This document shows positions 10,722 to 22,482 of a DNA stretch of 64,000 nt, in pieces. Position numbers and translations under genes: made by a program. The notes under the pieces were generated by a model. The model was given only the letters and a program-made list of their open reading frames with translations, ran no database searches and was not told the DNA's origin. This stretch comes from Cordilura impudica (Eukaryota > Arthropoda > Insecta > Diptera > Scathophagidae): assembly GCA_963682025.1 (NCBI GenBank), contig OY821521.1:98695354-98759353 (forward strand), given 5' to 3'. How positions within the stretch are numbered: the first letter of the stretch is position 1; each line of letters opens with the position of its first letter.

Positions 10722-13531
10722 TAGAGTGGTTTTATAAAATCGATCTTCGATTTTTATAGGTGCTCAGGTCTAGGATTGTGTCACTTAGTGTAAAAATGCT
10801 ATTGTAAAAGTTTTAGCTCAATCGGACTATGCCTTCCCGACCCCATTCGGCCCTAAAGTTTAGAAAACGGAATACAAGGCGAAAAAGTCACTTTTTTTTA
10901 GTTTTTTTCAAAATTTTTAAATGTCGTAAAAGTTTTTACTCAAGAAGGTAAATTAATCGAAATGAAGATATAATTATGTTTCCAAAAAGGTATAAAAACA
11001 CAAAATCGGTTAAAAACTAGCCCAGTAGTAAATAATACCCCAGACCACTAAGGTGGCAATTATTACTTGACCGAGAAATTCGAGCACACATTTTAAAAAT
11101 TTTTTAAATTGATTACTGAAATAAATTTTTTTTACTTAAGAGACTCAAATTTGTGAGTTGTAGAAGAAGTTTTTTTTTTTGGATGGCGTTAACCTGTCCT
11201 AATGTGATGCCAAAGACGGACAAAATTTTTGGGGTGTTTTTCAAATTTTCAAACTTCAAATTTTAAAAAAATTTCTTCAACAAAATCGCAAAAATTGAGA
11301 TTTGGACTCCAGTGGCTTGTTTAAAACATGTTAGAGATCGAAAATAAAAAAATTTAAAAATATCCCCTGGCACGCTTGGGTAGGGCAACGATTTAATTTT
11401 TGCAAATTTCGAGGAAATTGTGTTTTCTGGTAATTTTTGCCTTATTTGTTGTCATAAAACATTTAAAATAGAAAATTAGCTACTTTTGTACCGTTTGTTG
11501 TTTTTGTTTATCACCATGACTTAAGGTTGAAAAAAAAAATTTTTTGGACATCATTAACCCATGTCGACCAGAGGCCCCAAGAGACCCCACACTTATATAT
11601 TTCAATTTACAAAAAACGTTGAAGATTTTCTTGCTACTTTTGAATTTTAATAAACGCGATGTAAAATATAATAACACAATATTTGAAGACTCTGTGCCAA
11701 AAGTTTTGGACATATTAAACAACGTTAACCCTTGCCGAGCCGCATTAAGGTCAAAGAAGTTACTGCGAGAATTTATATATATTTGAACAAAAAGTATTTA
11801 AATTCTTTTTTTTTTACAAACCTTGCTTAGACCAGTATTTTTATCATTTAACATAAATTTTGAAATAAATTAACCCTTAGATGCTCTTGGTGTCAAAAAG
11901 ACCCATAGTTGAAAAAACTTTAAAAATATGTTGTGTTATGTTAACACAAGCATAATAATATTAAAAACAACAGAATAACTTCGCATTGGATTTATTATAA
12001 TATAGGTACATAGAAAAACAAGAAATTAACAAAATATTTTTATTATGTAATGTCTTTTTTCGGTTTTTTGCATGAACTGTTACAATATTAAACAAAAAGA
12101 TATGACAAGTGTCAGAATTCATATTTCAAAATAAACTAATTTAAATACAAATTCATACTTAATAGTCGTATAAAAAGATAAACCAATATATATTTAGGTA
12201 ATATTAGTATTTGCGATATTACTTATCAGACAAGGGTAGACTAAGGGTACTTTTGGAAGTATCAGGGTACAGCCGACGACATTCCGATACCACCTGAAGT
12301 ATGTATTGTTTTTGTTACTCATCTTTTGTAAGAGTGCTATTAAAGTCCTGAATTAGCTTCACCCCTCTTTCAGCTGTGTCGTTTACTACCTTCATACCTC
12401 TTACAAAACTTTGAAATACTGGTCTAAGCCAGGTTTGTAAAAAAAAAAAGAATTTAAATACTTTTTGTTCAAATATATATAAATTCTCGCAGTAACTTCT
12501 TTGACCTTAATGCGGCTCGGCAAGGGTTAACGTTGTTTAATATGTCCAAAACTTTGGGCACAGAATCTTCAAATATTGTGTTATTATATTTTACATCGCG
12601 TTTATTAAAATTCAAAAGTAGCAAGAAAATCTTCAACGTTTTTTGTAAATTGAAATATATAAGTGTGGGGTCTCTTGGGGCCTCTGGTCGACATGGGTTA
12701 ATGATGTCCAAAAAAATTTTTTTTTCAACCTTAAGTCATGGTGATAAAGAAAAACAACAAACGGTACAAAAGTAGCTAATTTTCTATTTTAAATATTTTA
12801 TGACAACAAATAAGGCAAAAATTACCAGAAAACACAATTTCCTCGAAATTTGCAAAAATTAAATCGTTGCCCTACCCAAGTGTGCCAGGGGATATTTTTA
12901 AATTTTTTTATTTTCGATCTCTAACATGTTTTAAACAAGCCACTGGAGTCCAAATCTCAATTTTTGCGATTTTGTTGAAGAAATTTTTTTAAAATTTGAA
13001 GTTTGAAAATTTGAAAAACACCCCAAAAATTTTGTCCGTCTTTGGCATCACATTAGGACAGGTTAACGCCATCCAAAAAAAAAAACTTCTTCTACATCTC
13101 ACAAATTTGAGTCTCTTAAGTAAAAAAAATTTATTTCAGTAATCAATTTAAAAAATTTTTAAAATGTGTGCTCGAATTTCTCGGTCAAGTAATAATTGCC
13201 ACCTTAGTGGTCTGGGGTATTATTTACTACTGGGCTAGTTTTTAACCGATTTTGTGTTTTTATACCTTTTTGGAAACATAATTATATCTTCATTTCGATT
13301 AATTTACCTTCTTGAGTAAAAACTTTTACATTTAAAAATTTTTAAAAAAAACTAAAAAAAAGTGACTTTTTCGCCTTGTATTCCGTTTTCTAAACTTTAA
13401 GGCCGAATGGGGTCGGGAAGGCATAGACCGATTGAGCTAAAACTTTTACAATAGCATTTTTACACTAAGTGACACAATCCTAGACCTGAGCACCTATAAA
13501 AATCGAAGATCGATTTTATAAAACCACTCTA
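10722..13531. mobile_element. Large foldback element 2 with 1.1 kb arms and 8-bp TSD
   Basis: Terminal inverted repeat (TIR) TAGAGTGGTTTTAT at 10722 and ATAAAACCACTCTA ending at 13531, flanked by a perfect 8-bp duplication GTGACTAT (10714-10721 and 13532-13539). Arms 10722-11842 and 12413-13531 are nearly identical inverted copies, with only scattered mismatches seen, around a 570-bp loop. Mirror-image 80-codon open frames at 11544-11786 and 12469-12711 are a by-product of the symmetry. It shares TAGNGTGG ends and the motif CCCCAGACCAC (at about 9310, 11038 and, inverted, 13208) with foldback element 1, so the two are related. An 8-bp duplication fits hAT- or P-type transposition. High arm identity suggests a recent insertion or arm homogenisation. 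Confidence 0.88.
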
Positions 13532-13960
13532 GTGACTATAATATGGAGTTTGTTTTTATTTTGCAGAAATATGGCCATTGTGACCAAACGTAGCTTGCTT
13601 GGCCCTAATCTTATACCTAATTTTTAAGTCATGTTCATGTTCTTTCGGAACCTACGAATGTTTGGTTTTTCCAAATTGAGTTTCAAATTTTTTCAAACAA
13701 ATTTTTAAAACTTGTTAGAAAAGGTATCCATACACTTGATGATGAAAATTTTAAATATTTATAAAAATTTGAATAAAATATTTTGAATTATTAACTTTTA
13801 ACCATTGACACTTTGTGAATTCTGCCTGTTTTTCAAAAAACTTACGGAACCCCTTCTACTTGAAGTTTTTTATTGTTTACAAGGCAAAAAATACAGTACA
13901 GTAACTATAAGTGCCAGAAAAAGTATTCGTACATTTACAATTAGGGAAATCCGACGAGTT

Positions 13961-14178
13961 ATGTAGCAACGTACAGGTGTTGTATCGTCGCATTCGTTAT
14001 CGAAATTTTTCGGTCGAAATTATTTATTTATTTTCTAAAATAAAATACTAAGAGTAATTATACTCTGTTAAAGTTAACAAGTTAATAGTAAAGGTGAAAC
14101 GAGGTCTGACGATTGTCAGTCTTCTTTAAATAATAAACGATATCGAATGCGACGATTTGCTCCCAGGTCTGTAACATC
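13961..14178. mobile_element. Small inverted-repeat (MITE-like) element
   Basis: About 218 bp with imperfect inverted ends of about 35 bp. The block ATCGTCGCATTCGTTATCG near 13983 is matched inverted by CGATATCGAATGCGACGATT near 14130, and the flanking segments also pair partly. No coding. Target duplication not identified. Confidence 0.55.
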
Positions 14179-14227
14179 GCTTTTATTTTAGTAGAAGATA
14201 AACTTGATTGATTAAAGTTAATTTGAT

Positions 14228-14512
14228 TTAATTATATATCCTTTGTGAACTATTTTTTAATATAAGTCTTGCAATAAAATTCGCAAACATATTGCTAATA
14301 ACATCATCATCACCAGATTCAAGATTATGAAGTTTCAAATTAGATGGAAAACCACTACATTTTCTCTTCGAATTTACGATGTTATAAAATGATTTCGGAT
14401 CCCTTTTAAAATTGTTTTTAACTTCTACTAAGTAATTGTCGTACAAAGATTTGTTGAGAATATTATATTCCGCGCGACTAACATAACGGAAATTCTTGTC
14501 GTCTCGCATTGG
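14228..14512 (-). pseudogene. Non-LTR retrotransposon ORF2 linker fragment
   Basis: The minus-strand frame of 93 codons contains LVEVKNNFKRDPKSFYNIVN, then SKRKCSGFPSNLKL and DDDVISNMFANFIA. This pattern is typical of the segment between the endonuclease and RT domains of jockey/RTE-like ORF2 proteins. No catalytic domain is present, and it is cut at both sides. Confidence 0.7.
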
Positions 14513-15260
14513 CTTGACTTAATATTTAGTGTTAAAATTTTAATTTTTATTGTCATAAAAAAAATATACATATCGACATTTTGTATTTAATAATAAAGTT
14601 GTTCGTTTAGAATAACATGGTTTATTTTTTGCTGGGTGATGAAACGAATCAGACAATGACTTTGTTTTATGCATTCATCATTTAAATTTATATTTATTGA
14701 GGCCCAGGCATGTTTAGTGATATGTTTTAATTTTTTTTTTATTTAAACCTGTTTAAATGCCTTCAAATACAACAATATTTCTTTAGCTCTTAATTCTGTT
14801 TTGTCAGTTTGTATTTAAAAAAGTTATCGTCATTCAAGATTAAAATCAAATAATTTTTTAATAAAATATTACGGAAAAATTTTATTTAGGTTGTGAATAT
14901 CAATATTTTTAGGCTTAAGTCGCACTATTTATAACAACAGTATATTGATTTGATTTTTTTTTGGCACTGAAATGGCACACAAGCAGAATATTTTATATTA
15001 TTTTATCGATATTGTTTATGTTTTTATTTTATATTCATTTTCATTATTTTTTATGTGGTTGGTATAAAATTAAAATAAATATACATACATACATACATAT
15101 TTATATATTTCATAATATCGACTGAGTAAAAAAATTGTACCCTACACTGTGAGTTTCGAGAGTAGATTTCTGATGCAAATGAGTGCACCATATATGGTGA
15201 GGTCACTTATTTCTTGTAATTTGAAGTTTTTCTAAACTATTTCTATAGGAAATTTCCCAA
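14513..15260. other. AT-rich DNA with an (ATAC)n tract
   Basis: No gene recognised. Poly-A/T rich, with a (CATA)n microsatellite at 15081-15100. Confidence 0.5.
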
Positions 15261-16563
15261 AGTGTGCGAAGTTAGCCCCCCATTTTTGGAAATAAAAATT
15301 TTTGAAGATTGTTCTAAATTGTTCTAGAATTGTTCTACAATCTTCTAAAACGATGAGTTTCTAAAATTTAATTTGCCCCCCACTTTTGAAAAAAAAAAAT
15401 TTTTTTGGCGGTTGTTCTACGTTGTTCTAGTTGTTCTAAACATTGTTCCAAAATATATATGTCGCAAACCGGAACGTACGCAAATGAGAACGAAAAACAT
15501 TTTTTCCGCGATATCAACGTTATTAAACGATATCAATATTTTTATGCAACACAAAAGTTAACGTACAGATTCCAAAATTTCTTTCATACAAGGTATCCTG
15601 AATGGCACCTGAATGTAAAATCTATAATATTAATAGGCAAGGCGATTTTTTGTGACCGATGTAAATTTCACAGTTTTAACCCGATTTTGACAAAAATTTA
15701 TCATTTGAAAGGTATTTCTTTTTCGCTGTTACTCAGATTTACAGATTTTCATCGTCTGGAATATTTTTTTGGAGTTATGATCGCTTAAAGTTGCAACTAA
15801 CACATACATAAAATTATACAATGCTATGTGTGTGTTTATTAAATTTATTAATGGGTTTGTGTTATTGTTGTGTTGAGTTTGCTTTCTTCATTTAAAATGA
15901 GTTCAATTGTGAAGCATACGTTTGGGGTCTTTATTAAATGAAAATATAACATTTCCTAGAATTTGCACTCGAATTTCGAGTGCTGCAATCTGCTTATATA
16001 TATATAGTTATTACAAAAATCACAAAAACAAAAAAAAAAAAACGTAAAATATACCAAAATTACAAAAAAAAAAACAAAAAAAATTGCGGATTGCGACGTA
16101 TCTATTTTGGAACAATGTTTAGAACAACCTAGAACAATCGCGAATTTTTTTTTTCCAAAAGTGTGGAGCAAAGTTAAAAATTCGTTTTTTCGATTTACCG
16201 GTACAAATTACATTTTAGAAACTCATCGTTTTGGAACATTGTAGAACAATCCTAGAACAATTCAGAATAATCTTCAAAAAATTTTATTTCCAAAAATGGG
16301 CGGCTAACTTCGCACACTTTTGATATCGCGGAAAACTATTTTTCGTTCTCATTTGCGTACGTTACGGTTTGCCACATATATATTTTGGAACAATGTTTAG
16401 AACAACTAGAACAACCTAAGCTTAAAATTTGTTTTTTTTCGATTAACCGGTACAAATTACATTTTAGAAACTCATCGTTTTGGAACATTGTAGAACAATC
16501 CTAGAACAATTCAGAATAATCTTCAAAAAATTTTATTTCCAAAAATGGGGGGCTAACTTCGCA
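15261..16563. mobile_element. Foldback element 3, rich in GTTCTA / TAGAAC
   Basis: The left arm (15261-15525) begins AGTGTGCGAAGTTAGCCCCC. Its inverted counterpart appears twice on the right, at about 16085-16319 (ending CTAACTTCGCACACT) and at 16321-16563, so the right arm is duplicated in tandem and only the outer copy spans the full left arm. Each arm is packed with TTGTTCTA / TAGAACAA, including TTCTAGAA. The middle holds open frames without recognisable motifs and a palindrome GCACTCGAATTTCGAGTGC at 15965. Non-coding foldback-type element, superfamily unknown. Confidence 0.7.
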
Positions 16564-16874
16564 AAAGGAAATGTATTGTGTTAAAAACATCCATAGTTAT
16601 CATAAAATGTGTAGGACCCATATAAAACTGTCTTCTGATATTCACTGAAGTCTATAAAATGATAAATGATATCATTGATTTAACTGAAGTTTGGGTTTTA
16701 TATGTTTTTATCAAACATAAATGACCTTACTAAATTTGGCATGTCGGACTAATTTCAGAGCCCCGGTCCCCATATGAAAATAACTTCCAAAGGTTTTTTT
16801 TTTTTGTATACATCAACACTCAGGGGATAGCCTTTATAATGAAGTGCACTGTGCTGATATCAGGAAAATATGTT
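16564..16874. other. Unassigned
   Basis: No repeat or coding motif recognised in this stretch between the foldback and the non-LTR fragment. Confidence 0.4.
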
Positions 16875-16962
16875 ATATGACCACGGTCCAGACGCTTCAA
16901 AATAGACTGTGAAGACCCTGCCCATATATGGGAGTTGTATTCCATTTTTGGTTACTACGTTA
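16875..16962 (-). pseudogene. Short non-LTR RT fragment
   Basis: Minus-strand translation gives PKMEYNSHIWAGSSQSILKR, the same thumb-region block as at 7.4 kb and 38.5 kb. Only about 28 codons remain. Confidence 0.7.
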
Positions 16963-17378
16963 AAGTGATGAATAATTCCTTGAGTCATTCCAATATCGAA
17001 TTATTTAATTTTCTTCTTTCAAAAAAAGTATCGAAAACTTGACCATCTCGGATCGATTTAAATTAGCGCAGGGTCATTTGATTCCTAATAAAATGTACTT
17101 TAATTAGATTGATTTAAATATTGTATTTTAAGGAATGGTGCAAAAGAAATGTTGTCAAATTTGTAAAAATTTCAGTTTCCGCAGTTTGACAAGAATTCGT
17201 GCTTATGCTGAAATTTTTAGGTGTACGAGGTCGGTGCTAGAACAATTCGAGCTGACTAAAAAGACACAACAAATTTGGAAAAATTTTCTCCAAAAACGTC
17301 ATTTTAGTCATGTTGGACATCTGCCAACAACATAACCTTGAAATATTAACGAATTTGTTATCAGAATCATTTACGAAA

Positions 17379-17858
17379 ATGGCGAATTTTGACCTAAATA
17401 AGCGTCATTTACGGGAAGTTTTGTTATACTTCTTCAATTTGAAGAAATCTACAGCTGAATCGCATCGATTGCTTGTACAAGCAAATGATGAGGCTGCCTT
17501 AAGTGTGGTAAGTTGCCGTAAGTATAAGAACATTGAATTCAACATCGAAGACAAAGAACGTAGTACAAGATCGAAAGTGTATGAAGAGTCGGAATTGAAG
17601 GCATTATTGGATCGAGACTCACCCCATGTGCATGAATTTTCATTTACATTAGGAGGGACGCAACAAGAAATTTCACATCTTTTGGAAACACTCCATTGGG
17701 TAGTTTTACTTCATCCGCTGTATTCATCAGAGATTGTGCCTTTTGATTTTAACATCTTTCGATCGATGACACATGTGCAGCCCGTCAATTCATGGGAAGA
17801 CACGGAATTTATTTCGATAGACAAACGGATTGCCAAAGCGCACCAGTGGAGGATATAA
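17379..17858 (+). pseudogene. Mariner transposase with internal deletion
   Basis: The frame is open for about 159 codons from Met at 17379. The first part, KRHLREVLLYFFNLKKS, AESHRLLVQANDEAALS and IEDKERSTRSKVYEESELKA, is the N-terminal helix-turn-helix region of a mariner (DD34D) transposase. After about 105 residues the frame passes without a break into the extreme C-terminal part, HWVVLLHPLYSS and VPFDFNIFRSMTH, which holds the last catalytic Asp (PFD, usually PSD). The first two catalytic Asp residues are therefore deleted while the frame stays open. The family length is about 345 aa. I infer a non-autonomous internally deleted copy. A preceding open frame (17135-17335) is not recognised. 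Confidence 0.82.
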
Positions 17859-17869
17859 TAAAAGGTATT

Positions 17870-18300
17870 TTTTTTGCATTGCATTGAAAAAAAAAATCCG
17901 GCATATGGCACCTGTGGCTCTGAACAGAGGCTCTTTTCATAAAATTTTCGATGATATTTTGAGAAGGTTGTGTCTCTATCTCACCGATGTCAGGTTGGAT
18001 CCCGGCCTTAAGCTCACCAATTGTTTGTGGCTTATTCACATAGACCTGAGATTAAAAAAAAAACCCAAAGAATGAAATCGCAGTATCTAGGCATCCAATT
18101 GACATTGTAGTTTCGGGAGATGCTTCGGTCTGGAATTCATTGCTCCAATAAATGGATCGTTTCGTGCGCAGTATGCCAAGTGTCGCCGTCCTGCTGAAAC
18201 CACATATCGTTCAGAGCCATACCATCCAGTTGAGGTCACAAGGGCTTCGTTGTCATGTTCCTGTAACGAATTCTATTCACAGTCGTGCACTCTTACTGGA
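17870..18300 (-). pseudogene. Transposase C-terminal half (WFQQDG group)
   Basis: Minus strand from 18300. VNRIRYRNMTT-like sequence leads to NDMWFQQDGDTWHTAHETIH (second catalytic Asp, 18215-18160). A degraded SRNYNVNWMPRYCDF block follows, then NKPQTIGELKAGIQPDIGEI and NIIENFMKRASV near the C-terminus. Same insect Tc1/mariner subgroup as the relics at 4.2, 20.2 and 46.0 kb. Contains a stop and frameshifts; the N-terminal half is missing. It lies tail to tail with the mariner at 17.4 kb. Confidence 0.8.
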
Positions 18301-18399
18301 TGACCCTTTTAGTTTTGTTTACATATATAAAAGTTCTAGTATAGCCCAGCACTCGAAATTCGAGTGCAAATTCTTGGAAATATTGTTTTTTTATTCAAT

Positions 18400-19990
18400 G
18401 TTATTTTAATCTATATATATAAAAAAATTTATGAAATTCACAATTCAGCACAAGGTGGTAATATACAATTTAAATCATTCGCAGGGTGTAACGAATTATT
18501 ATAAATATTTTATTTTATGTAATTTAATACATTTTTAAGACAGATTAAACATAAATTTTATCATTGCCAGCTTCTCCTACATATGAGCTATAACTATGCC
18601 AATTTTCACACTCCTCCGCGCCCGCATATTGCTTAAAAATTTACCTTCATGTATTAATATATAGATTTATAATTAATTCCCTTTCTAAACTCGTTGGAAA
18701 GCTAAATATCGATTGAAAATTTACGGAGTTAGAAATTCTTTAGCGGGGGAAGGAAACCAAAATTCTTTTATGATATTAACTTCGGAAAATTATGGTTTTG
18801 TGATGTAATCCACCAGACCTATTATTTGCACTAGACCAATTGACAAGAACATTAAAACATTTCAGAGTGTTATCAATAAGATATTATTTGATATTATAAA
18901 AGAATACAAAACGTTAAAAACTATGAATTGTTCATTCGTTTTATTTATTTATATAAAAATAATGCAAAAGATAAGGATTGGTAAATAATAACGACATGCT
19001 GCTACCATGTTTTTGTTGGTTTTAAACAAACATAATTGTCTCAAGGACGTTATTGTTCCATTACACTAATATTATTTTGTAGGTTAATTTCCACACAATG
19101 TAAATAGATAAAATTAGAAGCGGCCACGAAAGAATTACATAAAGCTTTGATTAGTGCAAAATTGTAACTCGCTTAACATTTTTAGTTTTTTATTGTGGGC
19201 GTAATTGTGATATTGGACACACTGAGTTACAAACAGATTGACAAACCCATATGCATAAATAAAAGGTGGAGGGCATATCAATTAATCAATTTATTGCAGT
19301 AAATGTTAATAGTTTCTGAACAATATTATAAAATTTGTTAAATATTTTAAATAATATAATCGTATGTAAATCTTTATTAGCACTTTACGTAATTATCGAT
19401 GTAAATAACGAATTTCAAATAGATAAAAGTAGAATTAATTTAATTTAGTTTTTATTTAAATAAGAATGGCTACGTATATAACCGTATAAATATTTACATA
19501 AAATACTTTTCATTATATATTAATATTTTAAACTGGAAACTTTACTAATTAATTTTATTTTTCTCATTTTAGGTAAGTTGTGACGTTTATTCTGTAAGTT
19601 GCTTTTGTTAAATTACCTTGTTAAGTTATGTATTATGATTGTGGGATCTTGAATTATAAATGGGCATGTTTTAAATTAAACTCAAAGGGTATAGACTTTG
19701 ACTTTAGTTTTTTTCTGTTGAGGGGCAAAAAAGGGAGTTTAGTAAAATGTTTTACAAAAATATAAAAACAGAAATAGTCTGGCCACAGATTTTAACGAGT
19801 GAACACGAAACATGGTCGGTGAACAATATTTATAATTATTATTCTTTAATTTAATATAATTTAAGTTTCATATTAAATAACATTAAAATTCAATTCGTTC
19901 TTAAACTCAACCGAGTTTCAATTAAAACGAAATTGCAACCAGAAAATTCTACATGATTTATAAAACGTATACATCCAATTGCAAAGGGTG
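18400..19990. other. AT-rich intergenic DNA
   Basis: No coding sequence, element end or tandem array recognised in about 1.6 kb. Confidence 0.5.
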
Positions 19991-20007
19991 TCCCAAAATG
20001 AACATTG

Positions 20008-20545
20008 TTATCTTTTTATTGAATCATAAAGTACACTGGATAGGGATATGTATGGAATAACACAGCCACGGCTTTGCCAGCACATACGCACTCTTTTCTC
20101 AAAAGTTTCCATGATAATTTTGCATAAATGTGGCTGAATTTTGTTGATGTAGCATTGAATTTCCACCTTCAATATATGCGTGGTTATGGCCTTGCTGGCA
20201 TAGACCTCTGACTTTAAATCATCACATAAAAAGAAACGAAATGATGTTAAGTCATACGATCTAGGAAGCCAATTCTGATCGCCAAAGCACCGTCTTTTTG
20301 ATACCACATTTCGTTCACATCAATATCTTGCAATGTGAACAGAAGGAACTGTGTTATCATGTCGTAGGCACCGCTTGAACAGCCTCAGTTGCGAAAAAGT
20401 ATGTACAGTCCAATTTAAGCCTCCAGCTTAAAATCCCAAACAAACAGTGATTCGATCGTAGATGCATTTGTTTTTCGACAAACACATGTGGCTTCTCTGT
20501 ATAATGTTAACCAGTCTTTCGTGAGTAAGTTTATTCTTAATCTAA
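20008..20545 (-). pseudogene. Transposase relic, C-terminal part
   Basis: Minus-strand fragments in order: KPHVFVEKQMH (about 20485), a degraded LDCTYFF, LQDIDVNEMWYQKDGAL (second catalytic Asp, 20330-20285), and then after a frameshift FFLCDDLKSEVYASKAITTH and ILKVEIQCYINKIQPHLCKI to a C-terminal KRVRMCWQSRGC. It belongs to the WFQQDG-type Tc1/mariner subgroup. Its upstream half appears to lie at 22925-22995, on the other side of a 2.2 kb insertion (20581-22780). Confidence 0.75.
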
Positions 20546-21013
20546 CTTAAGTTAGCGTGAGAACCAAATCGTATTATATATCTGTGGTTTTCTAGAATAA
20601 CCGCCTATGTCATAAAATCAAAATGTTCAGGGGAGCCAAAAAACGTTATATTTGAAATTATGGGCTCGATATAAAGATTTTAGAGCTTTTTATTTAACAG
20701 TCCTGTAGATGTGGGCAATAAATACTTTATATAAAATTTTGAGTCAAAAATCTTCAGAGGAATAGATCCTAGAGAAGGACGAAAAAACAATATGTAAATT
20801 ACACTTAAAGTGTGTGCAGATAAAACAATTTATGTCGACGAACGTCGTATTTTTGAAAAAGAAAACTACCAATGCAACCACTCATGTAGACATAAGTTGT
20901 TGTTGCTTGAAAAATGGATTTTTTTTGTTCGTCAACAAAAAGTTAACGGGACTTAGGATGAGAATATAATAACGTATCAAGAATAATAGTGACAAAAGAT
21001 AACAGAAATAAAC

Positions 21014-22482
21014 CAGAGTTCAGAAAAAAACACACACTGAATAAAAAACTCGTACATATATGTAAACAAACATAACTTAGACCAACACACACATATTTTT
21101 ATTTTCATACCAATTATGTTTGTTTTTAAATTTTCATCGGTGCCCAACACAACCATGACTGTGTTCGTTTTAATATTTCGTTATTTACACGAACATTTTT
21201 GTATCACATACTTTTTGTTTCAATCACACATAAAGCACACATTTTTGAGTGTTGCTTTATTTGAAGTTCATGTTCTGGTAAGTGTACTGAAAAAAAAAAC
21301 ACAGAACATATACAATAAACAGGTTCGAGTTCAGTTATATTTTAAGTCGTGTTGTGGCTCGTGTAGTGAGAAAAAACACAACATGTACAATAAACAGGTT
21401 CGAGTTCAGTTATATTTATACCCTATACCACTATGTGGTTTGGGTAAATTGACTTTGTGCTGCTGTTTGTAACAACCAAAAATATTTGACCTAGACCCAT
21501 CTTTAATTATACCGATCGAATCAGTATCACTTTCTGAGTTGATTTAACAATGTCCGTCCGTCCGTCCGTCCGTCCGTCCGTCCGCCCGTCTGTGTGTCCA
21601 TGTAAAACTTGTAATCAAACTGCAGGTCGCAAATATGAATATATTTTGATGAAATTTTGTATATAAGCTTTTATCGGCCATCGGATGAACGCTATTGAAA
21701 TTGGTGAGAATCGGTCCATGTTCAGACCTAGCCCCCATACAAATTACCCATATGAAATCGACATAAATTGCCATAAGATCCAAATTGTCATATAGATGTT
21801 ACTCAAATTGGGTTTGTATGCGTTCATTACATCCACTAATGAGTAGTCCAAAAATGATCCCTTTGACCCCATATAGAGCTGCTTCCCGATCTTCACTTAA
21901 ATCTATTTAAAAACAAAAATATTGCACTGATTCTTCTCAAATTTTGTTTGTACATATTTTTGCAAAATACAAGAGACTTTACCAAACATGATCAGGATCG
22001 GTCCATTTTTGGACCTAGTCCCTTTATAGATATAGCATCCGATATGAACTTTTTCATATCTAGACCGACTATAATTTTCTTACTTGTTTAAACACGACTT
22101 AAAATATAACTGAACTCGAACCTGTTTATTGTACATGTTGTGTTTTTTCTTACTACACGAGCCACAATACGACTTAAAATATAACTGAACTCGAACCTGT
22201 TTATTGTACATGTTCTGTGTTTTTTTTCATTACACGTACCAGAACATGAACTTCAAATAAAGCAACACTCAAAAATGTGTGCTTTATGTGTGATTGAAAC
22301 AAAAAGTATGTGATACAAAAATGTTCGTGTAAATAACGAAATATTAAAACGAACACAGTCATGGTTGTGTTGGGCACCGTAGAAAATTTAGAAACGCACA
22401 TAATTGATATGAAAATAAAGATATGTGTTGGCTGCTTTTGAACAGAACATTGTGTGTTTCGTGTGTGTATTTTCTGAACCTT
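21014..22482. mobile_element. Palindromic element, middle layer of the nest
   Basis: Flanked by direct repeats GAAATAAAC at 21005-21013 and 22483-22491; the homologous site at about 30310 has one copy only, so this is a target duplication (9 bp, possibly 8). The ends are inverted: CAGAGTTCAGAAAAAAACAC against GTGTATTTTCTGAACCTT. Arms include inverted copies of GCCCAACACAACCATGACTG, and a duplicated block AATAAACAGGTTCGAGTTCA that occurs twice per arm. The palindrome is about 0.8 kb once the family A Helentron at its centre is subtracted. No transposase inside. Confidence 0.83.
21417..22086 (+). mobile_element. Helentron-like family A, copy 2, innermost layer
   Basis: Starts TTATACCCTATACCACTATG and ends ACCGACTATAATTTTCTTAC then TTG at 22086. 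Contains seven GTCC units (21551-21580). Compared with copy 3 it lacks about 100 bp just before the terminal palindrome, leaving only TCTAGACCGAC of it. It sits at the centre of the palindromic element. Confidence 0.85.

Noticed and set aside
11480..12775. Mirror-image 80-codon ORFs on both strands of both foldback arms as a gene pair
   Set aside because: They are forced by the near-perfect inverted repeat, are open on both strands, and show no recognisable motif.
21417..22086. ORFs across the family A copies as a small conserved protein (shared GARSEHGPILTNFNSVHPMA-type frame)
   Set aside because: The similarity between these frames follows from the copies being the same non-coding element. 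Frames end in the GTCC tract and are broken differently in each copy.
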